The notes under the pieces: model-generated
What the model saw: only the letters and a program-made list of their open reading frames with translations
The model's database searches: none
What the model was told of the DNA's origin: nothing
Assembly (NCBI GenBank): GCA_003142815.1
Contig: PLNP01000044.1
Span: 236,126 to 300,125 of the forward strand
Reading direction: 5' to 3'
Length of the DNA: 64,000 bases
Origin: Rhodanobacteraceae bacterium
Lineage (GTDB): Bacteria > Pseudomonadota > Gammaproteobacteria > Xanthomonadales > Rhodanobacteraceae
Program-made: the position numbers and the translations under genes
Shown: one piece after another, positions 51,202 to 61,517 of the stretch
Layout: every line of letters starts with the position of its first letter
Position numbering within the stretch: the first letter of the stretch is position 1

Positions 51202-52161
51202 ATGTCCTCACACTCCGGTTCCCGCACCGTCGTCTACGCCGCCCTCGCCGGCAACCTGCTGATCACGGTCAGCAAGTTCTTCGCCGCGACCGTCACCGGC
51301 AGCTCGGCGATGCTCAGCGAAGGCGTGCATTCGCTGGTCGACAGCATCAACGAGTTGCTGTTGCTGTACGGCCTGCATCGCGCCAAGGCGCCGCGGGATG
51401 AGACCCATCCGTTCGGGTATGGGCGCGAGCTCTACTTCTGGAGTTTCATTGTCGCCTTGATGGTGCTCGCGATAGGTGCTGGTGTGTCGTTCTACGAAGG
51501 CGTCATGCATTTGCGCGAGCCGGAGCCGATTGCGAATCCGCTGGTCAACTACATCGTGCTCGGGGTGTCACTGCTGTTCGAGGGGACATCGTGGTCGATC
51601 GCGTTAAGAGAGTTCCGCGCGCGCAAGGGCAATCTCGGTTATTTCGAGGCGTTCCGGCGCAGCAAGGACCCGAGCACGTTCACGGTCCTGCTCGAAGACA
51701 GCGCCGCGTTGCTCGGACTTCTCATCGCGTTCGTCGGTGTCTTCGGCGCGCAATTGTTCGATATGCCGCGGCTCGACGGCGCGGCATCAATCGGCATTTC
51801 GATCGTGCTCGCCACGACAGCGATCCTGCTGCTGCGCGAAAGCAAGAGCCTCCTGATCGGCGAACCCGCACACCCGCATGTGCGCGAATCGATTCTCGAA
51901 ATCGCCGGCGCCGACCCCGGCGTGCGCCATGCGAACGGCGTGCTTACCATGCAGATGGGCCCGAACCAGGTCGTCGCCGCGCTGAGTGCCGAATTCGAGG
52001 ATTCGTTGACGACGCCGCAGATCGAGGCCTGCATCGACCGCATCGAGAAGAATGCGAAGGCCGCGCATGTTGAGATCACCGCGCTGTTCGTCAAGCCGCA
52101 GACGGAAGCAACCTGGCGGGGGCGACGGCAAGCCATCGACGCGGCTTCAGAGCAGAAATGA
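51202..52161 (+). CDS. Cation diffusion facilitator family transporter
   Basis: 'GSSAMLSEGVHSLVDSINELLLLYG', 'DETHPFGYGRELYFWSF'. Confidence 0.95.
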   Translation: MSSHSGSRTVVYAALAGNLLITVSKFFAATVTGSSAMLSEGVHSLVDSINELLLLYGLHRAKAPRDETHPFGYGRELYFWSFIVALMVLAIGAGVSFYEGVMHLREPEPIANPLVNYIVLGVSLLFEGTSWSIALREFRARKGNLGYFEAFRRSKDPSTFTVLLEDSAALLGLLIAFVGVFGAQLFDMPRLDGAASIGISIVLATTAILLLRESKSLLIGEPAHPHVRESILEIAGADPGVRHANGVLTMQMGPNQVVAALSAEFEDSLTTPQIEACIDRIEKNAKAAHVEITALFVKPQTEATWRGRRQAIDAASEQK

Positions 52162-52244
52162 CGCCGGGGGTTGCGGCGAGCCGTCGTCGTCGCGTGTCAC
52201 GCGCTCAGACTTCCAGCGAGCCAGTGGTGCAGAGGGCGAGCGAC

Positions 52245-53147
52245 CTATTGCCTGCGGATCTCGATATCGCCGCTGAAGGTCTCGATCTTGACCTGTCCGG
52301 CGCCAGCGCCGTTGGTCGCCTCCAGGCTGCTGCCCGGCCCGTGGTCCGGTTCTTTCACCGCACCGAAATCGCTGCGGATGCTGCCGCTGAAGCTCGATGC
52401 ACGCAGGCGCGCCGACGCGGCGGCCGGCAGGTAGAGATGCACGTCGCCGCTCATCGTCTCGACGTCGATGCGTGCGTTCGTGTCCGGTGTGCCGCGCAGG
52501 TTGATATCGCCGGACACGCTGCCTGCGTTGATCTCGCGATAGCTGCCGCTTTCCGCATCGATGTCACCGGAGACGGTCTCGAACTTGATCTGGCCGTTGA
52601 GACGACGCGTGCGGATGTTGCCGGATACCGTTTCCAGATGCGCGCGATCGGCCGTGCCGGTGAGGTCGATGTTGCCGCTGACGCTGCCGAGCTCGACTTC
52701 CTTCGCAGCGCTGTCCAGGCGCAACTTGCCGCTGACGCCGTCGACCTTGAGCGAGCGTCCGGCGACGCCGGACAGGTTCACGTTCGCGCTGACCACCTCG
52801 ATCTTCATCTCCGCGGCTTTTGGCACCTTGATGTCGAGCAGCGTATCGCCCATGCGCGTGTCGGCGCCCCAACTGAACCAGCCCTGCTGGTCCGGCGGCT
52901 GCACCTTGATCGTCAGGTGGTCGGCGCCGCCTTCGACGCTGAGACCTTTCGCGCCGTCACCGAGCGTGCCGCTGATCGCGACCTCGGGCTTGTCCCAGGC
53001 GCTGACCGTGACTGAACCCTTGATGTTCGACACATCGATGCGCGCATCCGTGTTCACCGCGCGACTTTCATTGATCGGCGTGCCGGCGAGTGCGTCGCCA
53101 GCGACCAGCAGCAGCGCGAGCAGCAGGTACGTGGAATGGCGTTTCAT
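52245..53147 (-). CDS. DUF4097 family (beta-helix, putative adhesin) protein
   Basis: Repeats 'VSGNIDLTGTADRAHLETVSGNIRTRRLNGQIKFETVSGDID'. Confidence 0.92.
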   Translation of the reverse strand: MKRHSTYLLLALLLVAGDALAGTPINESRAVNTDARIDVSNIKGSVTVSAWDKPEVAISGTLGDGAKGLSVEGGADHLTIKVQPPDQQGWFSWGADTRMGDTLLDIKVPKAAEMKIEVVSANVNLSGVAGRSLKVDGVSGKLRLDSAAKEVELGSVSGNIDLTGTADRAHLETVSGNIRTRRLNGQIKFETVSGDIDAESGSYREINAGSVSGDINLRGTPDTNARIDVETMSGDVHLYLPAAASARLRASSFSGSIRSDFGAVKEPDHGPGSSLEATNGAGAGQVKIETFSGDIEIRRQ

Positions 53148-53163
53148 GCGTGTGGTCCAGGCA

Positions 53164-53643
53164 TCAACCGGCGCTCGCGCCATAGTGATCGAGTTTCATG
53201 CGCCGCGCGTTCGTGTGGTTCAGCAGGCTGACCAAAAACACCGCGTCGGGACGCTGTTCGAGCGCCTGCTCGAGTTCCGCATGCGCGGCGTCGAGCACGA
53301 CGGCCGCGCCGACCAGGCGCGGATCGCCGCCGGGCGCGCGCGAGAAGTCCTGCGCATCGCGCGGCGAGACGCGCTGCGTCTTCGGCGAGAGTGCATTGGC
53401 GTCCGTCGCCGCCATGTCTTGCGCGAGGTCTTGCTGACGCACGCCGAGCACCAGCGCGCCGGCGACGACCGCGAGCAGCAAGCCAGTGGCGGCGGCGGCC
53501 AGCAGCCAGCGACTGCGTCGATGCGCGACCGGCATCGGTTCGCTGGCAGCGATGCGGGTTGCGATCGCGGCCCACAGGTCAGTCTGGGGCGCGCGCGGTG
53601 TATTCAAATCGCGCAGGCGGCGCTGAATTTCAAAGTCCGTCAT
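53164..53643 (-). CDS. Putative anti-sigma factor
   Basis: N-terminal cytosolic region, one TM, overlaps the sigma gene by 4 nt. Confidence 0.65.
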   Translation of the reverse strand: MTDFEIQRRLRDLNTPRAPQTDLWAAIATRIAASEPMPVAHRRSRWLLAAAATGLLLAVVAGALVLGVRQQDLAQDMAATDANALSPKTQRVSPRDAQDFSRAPGGDPRLVGAAVVLDAAHAELEQALEQRPDAVFLVSLLNHTNARRMKLDHYGASAG

Positions 53644-54227
53644 GTCTGCTCTCCGAGCATCGTGCGCAGCAAACCGCGCGCACGATGCAATTGCGCTTTC
53701 GACGAGCCGACCGCCATGCCGAGTTCGCGGCCGATCTCCTCGTGCTTCCAGCCTTCCACATCATGCAGCACGAGCACCGCACGCGCGCGCGGCGGCAGTT
53801 TCGCGACCGCCTGTTCGAGGTCGGCGCGCTCGCCGGCGCAGAACGGCGTGACCGGATCGAATGCCGCTTCGAGCACGTCGTTCTCGACCGTGTCTTCCGG
53901 ATCGCGCGAGCGCAGGTCCATCAACGCGACATTCACCGCGAGCCGGTGCAGCCAGGTCGAGAACGCGCTCTCGAAACGGAAGCTGTCGAGCTTCTGCCAG
54001 GCGCGTATGAACGCTTCCTGGGTCAGCTCCTCGGCGCGTGCCTCGTTCATCCCGCTGAGCCGCCAGACCGCGCCATGCACACACCCGGAATGGCGACGAT
54101 ATAGCGTCTCGAACGCGCGCATGTCGCCCCTGCGGGCGCGCCGGACCAAGTCGGTGTCGGCCGCTTCGACGACTTCGGTCCGTGGCGCATCGGTCATCGG
54201 CAGGGGCACGGCAAGGCAGGCGCTCAT
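53640..54227 (-). CDS. ECF RNA polymerase sigma factor
   Basis: 'DLVRRARRGDMRAFETLYRRHSGCVH', 'LTQEAFIRAWQKLDSFRFESAFSTWLHRLAVN'. Confidence 0.95.
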   Translation of the reverse strand: MSACLAVPLPMTDAPRTEVVEAADTDLVRRARRGDMRAFETLYRRHSGCVHGAVWRLSGMNEARAEELTQEAFIRAWQKLDSFRFESAFSTWLHRLAVNVALMDLRSRDPEDTVENDVLEAAFDPVTPFCAGERADLEQAVAKLPPRARAVLVLHDVEGWKHEEIGRELGMAVGSSKAQLHRARGLLRTMLGEQT

Positions 54228-54330
54228 CTTGCCAGCTTGGATGCGCGGGAGCAGTGCAGGGTTTAGGCAGAGGACAAACGCGCCCCCTTCCGCCTGCGCA
54301 CCTTCGGTGCTTGCCCCCCTTCTGCCCTTC

Positions 54331-54590
54331 GGGCACGTGAACTCGCGCCTTCCATGGCGCTCGCCCGCCGGGCAGCTTCGCTGCTCAAAACGGCAGTCCT
54401 GCCGTTTTGTCCCCCACTTCGCAGGGGGAGGAAAATCGCCACGATGTCCCGATGCGCACCTTCTCCCGCTTCGCAGGGGAAGGAGAAGCACAATACGATG
54501 CGACGTACGGTGGCCCATGCTTTCCCTTCCCCCGCGCGCGGGGAAGGTTGAAGCCGCCTTCGGGCGGCCGAGGGGCAGGGCGGAAGGGGG
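54331..54590. repeat. Composite dispersed repeat, copy B (P2 54331-54430, P1 54525-54590)
   Basis: Same modules as 25229-25511 but in reversed order. Confidence 0.8.
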
Positions 54591-54620
54591 CGCTATTGCG
54601 TGAAGTCGCGATGCTATCCG

Positions 54621-56402
54621 TCAACCAGCGGCGGCCTTGCGCGCAGGCTTGTCATCCCGCTCGAGCGCCTCGGCAACACGCTGCTGCTCGGCCTTCAACG
54701 CAGCCGGGGTGTGGTTGCCGAACGAATCGAGATAGCGGCCGATGTCGGCGACTTCGTCGATCCAGCCTTCCGTATCGACGTCAAGCAGTGTATCGAGCGA
54801 GTGATCGTCGATGTCGAGACCCTCGAGATGAAGATCACGCTTGCCCGGCACGAAACCGATCGGTGTCTCCTCCGCGTGCGCAGTGCCCTCGCAGCGCCCG
54901 ATGATCCATTCGAGCACGCGCAGGTTGTCGCCGAAGCCGGGCCAGAGGAACTTGCCGTCGGCGCCCTTGCGGAACCAGTTCACGTGGAAGATCTTCGGCA
55001 ATGTCGCGCCGGGTTTGTCGAGCGACAGCCAGTGCGCGAAGTAGTCACCGTAGTTGTAGCCGCAGAACGGCTTCATCGCCATCGAGTCGCGGCGCAGCAC
55101 GCCGACCGCGCCGGTCGCGGCGGCGGTCGTCTCCGAGACCATCGCGGTGCCGACCAGCACTCCATGCGTCCAGTCGCGGGCCTGGAACACCAGCGGCACC
55201 AGCGACGGGCGACGACCGCCGAACACGATCGCCGAGATCGGCACGCCCTGCGCGTCCTCGGCCTGCGGCGACCAGCTCGGGCATTGCTTGGCCGATACCG
55301 TGAAGCGCGAGTTCGGATGCGCGACCGGGCCGTTGGCCCGGTCGTAGGGACGTCCCTGCCAGTCGGTGGCCGGCGTGCCGGGCAGGCCTTCCCACCATGG
55401 CTGGTTGTCGGCAGTGACCGCGACGTTGGTGAAGATCGTGTCGTGCTGGATCGTCGCCAGCGCATTCGGATTCGTGGTCTTGCTGGTGCCGGGCGCGACG
55501 CCGAAATAGCCGGCTTCCGGATTGATCGCCCACAGCCGTCCGTCGGCGCCGGGCGTCATCCAGCAAATGTCGTCGCCGACGGTCCACACCTTCCAGCCGG
55601 CCTTGCGATAGCCCTCGGGCGGAATCAGCATCGACAGGTTGGTCTTGCCGCAGGCGGACGGAAATGCTGCAGCGACATAGGTTGTTTCGCCGGCGGGATT
55701 CTCGATGCCGACGATCAACATGTGCTCGGCGAGCCAGCCTTCGCTCTTCGCCTGCCAGCTCGCGATGCGCAGCGCGTGGCATTTCTTGCCGAGCAGCGCG
55801 TTGCCGCCGTAGTCCGAGCCGTAGGACTTGATCGAGAGTTCCTCGGGGAAATGCATGATGAAGCGACGCTCGGGATCGAGTTCGCCGACCGAATGCAGTC
55901 CCTTGACGAACTTTCCTTCACGCTCGATGCGCGCCAGCGCGGGCGCGCCCATGCGAGTCAGCAGACGCATGTTGGCGACCACGTACGGGCTGTCGGTGAT
56001 CTCGACGCCGCAGCGCGAGATCGGCGAATCGATCGGGCCCATGCAGTACGGGATCACGTACAGCGTGCGGCCCTTCATGCAGCCGGCGAACAGCGCATCG
56101 ATCTTCTTGTGCGCCTCGGCCGGCTCCATCCAGTGGTTGTTCGGACCGGCGTCGTCCTTGTTCCTGGTGCAGACCAGGGTCAGCTGCTCGACGCGTGCGA
56201 CATCGCTCGGGTTCGAGCGGTGCAGATAGCAGTTCGGATGCGTCTGCGGATTCAGCGCGACCAAGGTGCCGTCGCCCAGCATCTGCGCGGTCAGCGCGCG
56301 GCTTTCCTCGTCGGAGCCGTCGCACCAATGGATCGCGTCTGGTTGGGTGAGTCGCGCGACTTCGTCGACCCAGCGGTTCAAGGCATCGAGTTGGCTGGCC
56401 AT
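54621..56402 (-). CDS. pckG: Phosphoenolpyruvate carboxykinase (GTP)
   Basis: 'AAFPSACGKTNLSMLIPPEGYRKAGWKVWTVGDDICWM', 'HNHWMEP'-type region. Confidence 0.97.
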   Translation of the reverse strand: MASQLDALNRWVDEVARLTQPDAIHWCDGSDEESRALTAQMLGDGTLVALNPQTHPNCYLHRSNPSDVARVEQLTLVCTRNKDDAGPNNHWMEPAEAHKKIDALFAGCMKGRTLYVIPYCMGPIDSPISRCGVEITDSPYVVANMRLLTRMGAPALARIEREGKFVKGLHSVGELDPERRFIMHFPEELSIKSYGSDYGGNALLGKKCHALRIASWQAKSEGWLAEHMLIVGIENPAGETTYVAAAFPSACGKTNLSMLIPPEGYRKAGWKVWTVGDDICWMTPGADGRLWAINPEAGYFGVAPGTSKTTNPNALATIQHDTIFTNVAVTADNQPWWEGLPGTPATDWQGRPYDRANGPVAHPNSRFTVSAKQCPSWSPQAEDAQGVPISAIVFGGRRPSLVPLVFQARDWTHGVLVGTAMVSETTAAATGAVGVLRRDSMAMKPFCGYNYGDYFAHWLSLDKPGATLPKIFHVNWFRKGADGKFLWPGFGDNLRVLEWIIGRCEGTAHAEETPIGFVPGKRDLHLEGLDIDDHSLDTLLDVDTEGWIDEVADIGRYLDSFGNHTPAALKAEQQRVAEALERDDKPARKAAAG

Positions 56403-56507
56403 GGCATGGCGGCGCGGTGAGCGCCGTGAAATAAGAAGGGAACAACGACGGTAGCGGCGCGTTGCGGTCATTGCAAGGCGAAGCGCCGCACGCGGCGATG
56501 CCGCACG

Positions 56508-57089
56508 TCAACGTGGGATGAGGATGTCGATGAAGTCGCGGATGTAGGCTTCGAATTCGTCGTGGCTCATGCGGGGCTGCGCGACCTGTGCCAGCTGGAT
56601 GAAGCCGACATACGCCGAATAGGCGAGGCGAGCCCGGTTTGCTGCCGTGGTCGCGTCGAAACCGGCCTGATGAAACGCCGCGGTGACGAACTCGATACGT
56701 CGCTGCGAAACGCGCTCGATGACCGGCCCGATCAGCGGCTGATCCAGCGCCTTGATCAGCGCTGCAAACACTGCATGCGATGGCCGTTTGTAGCTGACCT
56801 GGCGAATCAGCTCGCGCACGCGCTCGCGCGGATCGTCGACGGTTTTGATCGGAGTCAGCACGTCTCGTTCGTCGCTCTGCTCCCAGCGTTCGAGCGCAGC
56901 CTGGAGCAACGCGTCGCGCGTCGCGAAATGCCAGTAGAAACTGCCCTTGGTCACGCCGAGCCGGCGCGCGATCGCTTCGACGGCGACCGCGGCGACGCCG
57001 CTTTCGGCCAGCGTGTCGAGAGCAGCTTGTTCCCAATCCGCCGCGGACAAGCGGTTTTTGGGTTCGGATTTCGTCGCGCGCACACGCAT
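56508..57089 (-). CDS. TetR family transcriptional regulator
   Basis: HTH 'AALDTLAESGVAAVAVEAIARRLGVTKGSFYWHFATRDALLQAAL'. Confidence 0.95.
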   Translation of the reverse strand: MRVRATKSEPKNRLSAADWEQAALDTLAESGVAAVAVEAIARRLGVTKGSFYWHFATRDALLQAALERWEQSDERDVLTPIKTVDDPRERVRELIRQVSYKRPSHAVFAALIKALDQPLIGPVIERVSQRRIEFVTAAFHQAGFDATTAANRARLAYSAYVGFIQLAQVAQPRMSHDEFEAYIRDFIDILIPR

Positions 57090-57216
57090 CCTGGCAGTGT
57101 GCCGGAGCAGCTTGACGATTGAAAGCTTGACGGGCGCAGCCCGGAGCAATATTTCCATTCCGATCAAAAGCATAGTTTCCATACGCTCACGTGTTGACTT
57201 GTCGGCGAACGGCACT

Positions 57217-57234
57217 CCATACTTGTGCGTATGG
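57217..57234. promoter_or_regulatory. Putative TetR operator palindrome at the fadE promoter
   Basis: CCATAC-ttgtgc-GTATGG downstream of TTGACT (57194-57199) and overlapping a CATACT -10-like hexamer; extra CCATAC half-site at 57179. Confidence 0.6.
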
Positions 57235-57301
57235 CGTTCCCGCGTATCGTCCCTGCGTGGCGGTGCTTCACGGGTTCGAACAGGTTTCCGGGCAAGGAGT
57301 C

Positions 57302-59785
57302 ATGAACGTGCTTGCTGTCCTTCCTTTTCTTGCTGCACTCATCGTTTCGCTCGCCAGTGCCTACCTGCGGGTTGGCTTGCGCGCATGGACAATCGCAACC
57401 GCGATCGCGATCGTCGCGACCGGTTTCGTCGCCGGTTCTTCATGGCTCGCGATGGCAATTCCGCTCATCGTGCTGGCGTTGTTCGCGGTCCCCTTCAATC
57501 TCGCCGACTTTAGGCGCCGGAAGATCAGCGCGCCCTTGCTCGCCGCGTTCCAGAAGGTCACGCCGCAGTTGTCCGACACCGAGCAGATCGCGCTCGAAGC
57601 CGGTACGGTCGGTTTCGAGGGCGAACTGTTCAGCGGCAAGCCCGATTGGTCGAAGTTGCTGAAATTGCCCAAACCCGAACTCTCGGTCGAGGAGCAGGCG
57701 TTCCTCGATGGTCCGGTCGAACAACTCTGCGCGATGGTCGATGACTGGCAGATCTGCCATGAGCTGGCCGACCTGCCGGCCGAGATGTGGGCGTTCCTCA
57801 AACAGAACAAATTCTTCGGCCTGATCATTCCGAAGGAATACGGTGGCCTCGGTTTCTCCGCGCTCGCACATTCGGCGGTATTGCAGAAGGTCGCGGGCAT
57901 GTCGACGACGCTGGTCTCCACGGTCGCGGTACCGAACTCGCTCGGTCCGGGTGAGCTGCTCGTCCACTACGGGACAAAGGAACAAAAGGATTATTACCTG
58001 CCGCGCCTCGCCGATGGCCGCGAGATTCCCTGCTTCGCGCTGACCGGCCCGTATGCCGGCTCCGATGCGACCTCGATCCCCGATTACGGCATCGTCTGCA
58101 AGGGCGAGTGGAACGGCGCGAACGTGCTCGGCGTGCGCCTGACCTTCGACAAGCGCTACATCACGCTGGCGCCGGTCGCGACGATCGTGGGCCTCGCGTT
58201 CCGCATGCACGATCCGGACAAGTTGCTCGGCGACAAGGCCGACCTTGGCATCACCCTCGCGCTATTGCCGCGCGACACCCACGGCCTTGAGATCGGCCGC
58301 CGCCATTTCCCGATGAACATCCCGTTCCAGAACGGGCCGGTGCGTGGCAGGGACGTGTTCGTGCCGCTTGCGCAACTGATCGGCGGCCCGGACATGGCCG
58401 GGCAGGGCTGGCGCATGCTGGTCGAATGTCTGTCGGTTGGGCGCGCGATCTCGCTGCCGTCGAACATCGCCGGCGGCGCGCGCAGCGCCGTCGCCGCGAC
58501 CGGCGCGTACGCGCGCATCCGCAAGCAATTCGGCGTCGCGATCGGCCGTTTCGAAGGCGTCGAGGAAGCGCTTGCGCGGATCGGTGGCTACACGTATGCG
58601 ATCAGCGCGCTGTCCCAGGAAACTGCGGCCGCAGTCGATCGCGGCGAGAAACCCTCGGTGCCGTCGGCGATCGCGAAATATCACGCGACCGAACGCGCAC
58701 GCGACATCGCGAAGGACGCGATGGACGTGCACGGCGGCAAGGGTGTGAGCCTCGGCCCCGGCAACTGGATCGGACGCGGCTGGCAGGGCGCGCCGATCGC
58801 GATCACGGTCGAGGGCGCGAACATCATGACGAGGAGTCTCATGATCTTCGGCCAGGGTGCAATCCGCTGCCATCCCTATGTCCTGAAGGAAATGCAGGCG
58901 CTGCACATTGCCGACTACAGCGAGAAGTTGAAGGCCTTCGATGCCGCCCTGTTTGGGCACATTGGCTTCGCGATCTCGAACGCGGTGCGCAGCTGTGTGC
59001 TTGGCCTCACGTTCGCGAAGATTGGCCGCGTGCCCGGCAGCGCCTACACGAAGCGCTACTACCGAAAGTTGAATCGCTATGCGGCCGCGCTCGCGCTGGT
59101 CGCCGACACCTCGATGCTGGTGCTCGGCGGCAAGCTGAAGTTCAAGGAAAAACTGTCCGCGCGCCTCGGCGACGTGCTCTCGAACCTTTACATCGCGAGC
59201 ACGATGCTGAAACGTTTCGAGGATCAGGGGCGCCCTGTCACCGACCAGCCGTTGCTCGCGTGGGCGTTCCACGATTGCGTCTATCGCATGCAGGAAGCGC
59301 TCGACGGCGTGTTGCGCAACTTCCCGTTGCGCCCGGTCGCATGGTTGCTGCGCGTGTTGGTGTTCCCGTTCGGGTTGCGCGAAGTACCGCCGTCGGATCG
59401 CCTCGGCCACCGTATCGCCGCACTCCTGACCGCACCAAATGAAGCGCGCAGTCGTTTGATAGCCGGCATCTATCTGACCCCGAGTGCGAACAATCCGATC
59501 GGCCGCATGAACCAGTTGCTGCCCGACGTGATCACCGCCGAACCGGTCGAACGCAAGTTCCTGAAGGCGGTCAAGGGTGGTGAACTGGCCGGTTACGACT
59601 ACGCCGCGCAACTCGCCGACGCGCAAGCCAAGGGCGTGCTCAGCGCGGCCGAATGCGAACTGCTGACGCGCGTGCGCGCGGCGACGTTCGAGTTCATTTC
59701 GGTCGATGATTTCGACTCGTCCGAACTCGCCGCGGGCGCGCGCAAGCAAGAGAAGCCCGCGTTGCGCTCGGTTGCGAATGGCTGA
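57302..59785 (+). CDS. fadE: Acyl-CoA dehydrogenase FadE
   Basis: N-terminal TMs then 'NKFFGLIIPKEYGGLGFSALAHSAVLQK', 'FALTGPYAGSDATSIPDYG'. Confidence 0.96.
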   Translation: MNVLAVLPFLAALIVSLASAYLRVGLRAWTIATAIAIVATGFVAGSSWLAMAIPLIVLALFAVPFNLADFRRRKISAPLLAAFQKVTPQLSDTEQIALEAGTVGFEGELFSGKPDWSKLLKLPKPELSVEEQAFLDGPVEQLCAMVDDWQICHELADLPAEMWAFLKQNKFFGLIIPKEYGGLGFSALAHSAVLQKVAGMSTTLVSTVAVPNSLGPGELLVHYGTKEQKDYYLPRLADGREIPCFALTGPYAGSDATSIPDYGIVCKGEWNGANVLGVRLTFDKRYITLAPVATIVGLAFRMHDPDKLLGDKADLGITLALLPRDTHGLEIGRRHFPMNIPFQNGPVRGRDVFVPLAQLIGGPDMAGQGWRMLVECLSVGRAISLPSNIAGGARSAVAATGAYARIRKQFGVAIGRFEGVEEALARIGGYTYAISALSQETAAAVDRGEKPSVPSAIAKYHATERARDIAKDAMDVHGGKGVSLGPGNWIGRGWQGAPIAITVEGANIMTRSLMIFGQGAIRCHPYVLKEMQALHIADYSEKLKAFDAALFGHIGFAISNAVRSCVLGLTFAKIGRVPGSAYTKRYYRKLNRYAAALALVADTSMLVLGGKLKFKEKLSARLGDVLSNLYIASTMLKRFEDQGRPVTDQPLLAWAFHDCVYRMQEALDGVLRNFPLRPVAWLLRVLVFPFGLREVPPSDRLGHRIAALLTAPNEARSRLIAGIYLTPSANNPIGRMNQLLPDVITAEPVERKFLKAVKGGELAGYDYAAQLADAQAKGVLSAAECELLTRVRAATFEFISVDDFDSSELAAGARKQEKPALRSVANG

Positions 59786-59814
59786 GGAAGGACTACGCGG
59801 CTTTTCGCCGCCTC

Positions 59815-59910
59815 TTGTAGGAGCGCTGCAAGCGCGACCGTCGCGGCGGTATGTATTCGTGCGCCGGTCGCGGCTTCGCCGCTTGCACCTTTTTCCGGTG
59901 TTCCTACAGG
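59815..59910. repeat. REP-like inverted pair
   Basis: TTGTAGGAGCGCTGCAAGCGCGACCG ... CGGTCGCGGCTTCGCCGC...TTCCTACAGG. Confidence 0.7.
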
Positions 59911-59918
59911 ACATCGGA

Positions 59919-60767
59919 TCAGGCGGCCAGCGCGCGTGCGTGATGGCGCAGGTGATCCTCGATGAATGTGCTGATGAAGTAATAGCTGTGGTCGTAGCCG
60001 GGCTGCAGACGCAGGGTCAGTGCTTGGCCGCTGTCGCGGCAGGCGCGATCGAGGCGTTCGGGTTGCAGCTGCGCTTCGAGAAATTTGTCCGCGTCACCTT
60101 GATCGACCAGGATCGCGCCGGGGAACCGCGCGCCGCTGCGGATCAACGCGCAGGCGTCGTAGGCTTTCCAACTCGCCCTATTGTCGCCGAGATAGCGTGG
60201 CAACGCCTTCTGGCCCCACGGCACCTCGCCCAGCGCGACGATCGGCGCGAATGCGGACACGGATTTGTAGCGATCGGGGTTCCTCAGCGCGATCGTCAGT
60301 GCGCCGTGGCCGCCCATCGAATGACCGCAGATGCTCTGGCGGGACATGTCGGCCGACGCGAAGTTCGCGCCGATCACGCCCGGTAGTTCCTTCGTGACGT
60401 AGCTGTACATGCGGAAGCGTTTCGCGAATGCGGGTGTGGTCGCGTCGAGATAGAAGCCGGCGCCTTCGCCGAATTCCCAGTCGCCGGTCGCGCCGTCGAT
60501 GCCGGTGTCGCGCGGGCTGGTGTCGGGCGTGACCAGGATCAGGCCGAGTTCCGCGGCGATGCGCTGCGCGCCGGCCTTGATCACGAAGGTTTCCTCGGTG
60601 CAGGTGAGGCCGGCAAGGTAGTACAGGACCGGTGCCTTCACATCCTTCACCAGCGGCGGACGGAACACGCCAAACTTCATCGTGCCGCCGGTCTCGCTCG
60701 ACGCATGTCTGTAGAAACCCTGCACGCCACCAAAGCTGCGTTGCTCGGAGATCGTTTCGATGCTCAT
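59919..60767 (-). CDS. fghA: S-formylglutathione hydrolase
   Basis: 'VLYYLAGLTCTEETFVIKAGAQRIAAELG', 'SICGHSMGGHGALTIALRNP'. Confidence 0.96.
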   Translation of the reverse strand: MSIETISEQRSFGGVQGFYRHASSETGGTMKFGVFRPPLVKDVKAPVLYYLAGLTCTEETFVIKAGAQRIAAELGLILVTPDTSPRDTGIDGATGDWEFGEGAGFYLDATTPAFAKRFRMYSYVTKELPGVIGANFASADMSRQSICGHSMGGHGALTIALRNPDRYKSVSAFAPIVALGEVPWGQKALPRYLGDNRASWKAYDACALIRSGARFPGAILVDQGDADKFLEAQLQPERLDRACRDSGQALTLRLQPGYDHSYYFISTFIEDHLRHHARALAA

Positions 60768-60888
60768 CGCGTGTCCTCAAGGTCGGTTGGCCGCCGCGGC
60801 GCGCAAGCTGATTCCCGGAATGAGCGGCGCTCGACGTGATGATAGTGCGGGCAGCTATCATTACCGATTCGACGCAATATCGCAGCCG

Positions 60889-61377
60889 ATGCCTTACACA
60901 CCGATCGTCGCCACCCTGGGTTATGTGCTCTCGCCGGATCGCCGGCGCGTGTTGATGATCCATCGTAACGCACGGCCGGATGATCTGCATCTGGGCAAGT
61001 ACAACGGACTCGGCGGAAAGCTCGATGCGGACGAGGACGCACTCGCCGGCATGCGCCGCGAGATCCGCGAGGAGGCCGCGATTGCATGCACGGAACTCGC
61101 CCTGCGTGGCACCTTGAACTGGCCCGGCTTCGGCAAGCACGGTGAAGACTGGCTCGGTTTCGTGTTCCTCATCACGCGCTTCGAAGGCACACCGCTTGAG
61201 CGCAATCCCGAGGGCGCCCTCGAATGGGTCGATCTCGACCGCATCGGCGAGCTGCCGCTCTGGGAGGGCGACCGTCATTTCCTGCCGTTGGTGTTCGATG
61301 CCGATCCACGCCCGTTCCATGGCGTGATGCGGTATCGCGAGGGACGCGTGCAGTCGTGGAGCTATTCGCGGGGGTGA
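60889..61377 (+). CDS. NUDIX hydrolase (8-oxo-dGTP diphosphatase-like)
   Basis: Nudix box GGKLDADEDALAGMRREIREEAAI. Confidence 0.94.
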   Translation: MPYTPIVATLGYVLSPDRRRVLMIHRNARPDDLHLGKYNGLGGKLDADEDALAGMRREIREEAAIACTELALRGTLNWPGFGKHGEDWLGFVFLITRFEGTPLERNPEGALEWVDLDRIGELPLWEGDRHFLPLVFDADPRPFHGVMRYREGRVQSWSYSRG

Positions 61378-61517
61378 GGAGAATCCGGTTCCTCGCTCGT
61401 CGTCCCGGCCCTTCGACGAACTCAGGGCGGGCCGGGCTTCGCCCGAGCCGGGGGATCCAGCGACTTGTGCAGCAGCGGAAGACCCTGGGCCCCGGCGTTC
61501 GCCGGGGCGACGATCCA

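Noticed and set aside
54600-56420. 606-aa plus-strand ORF opposite pckG
   Set aside because: Mirror ORF of a highly conserved PEPCK; no plausible protein features
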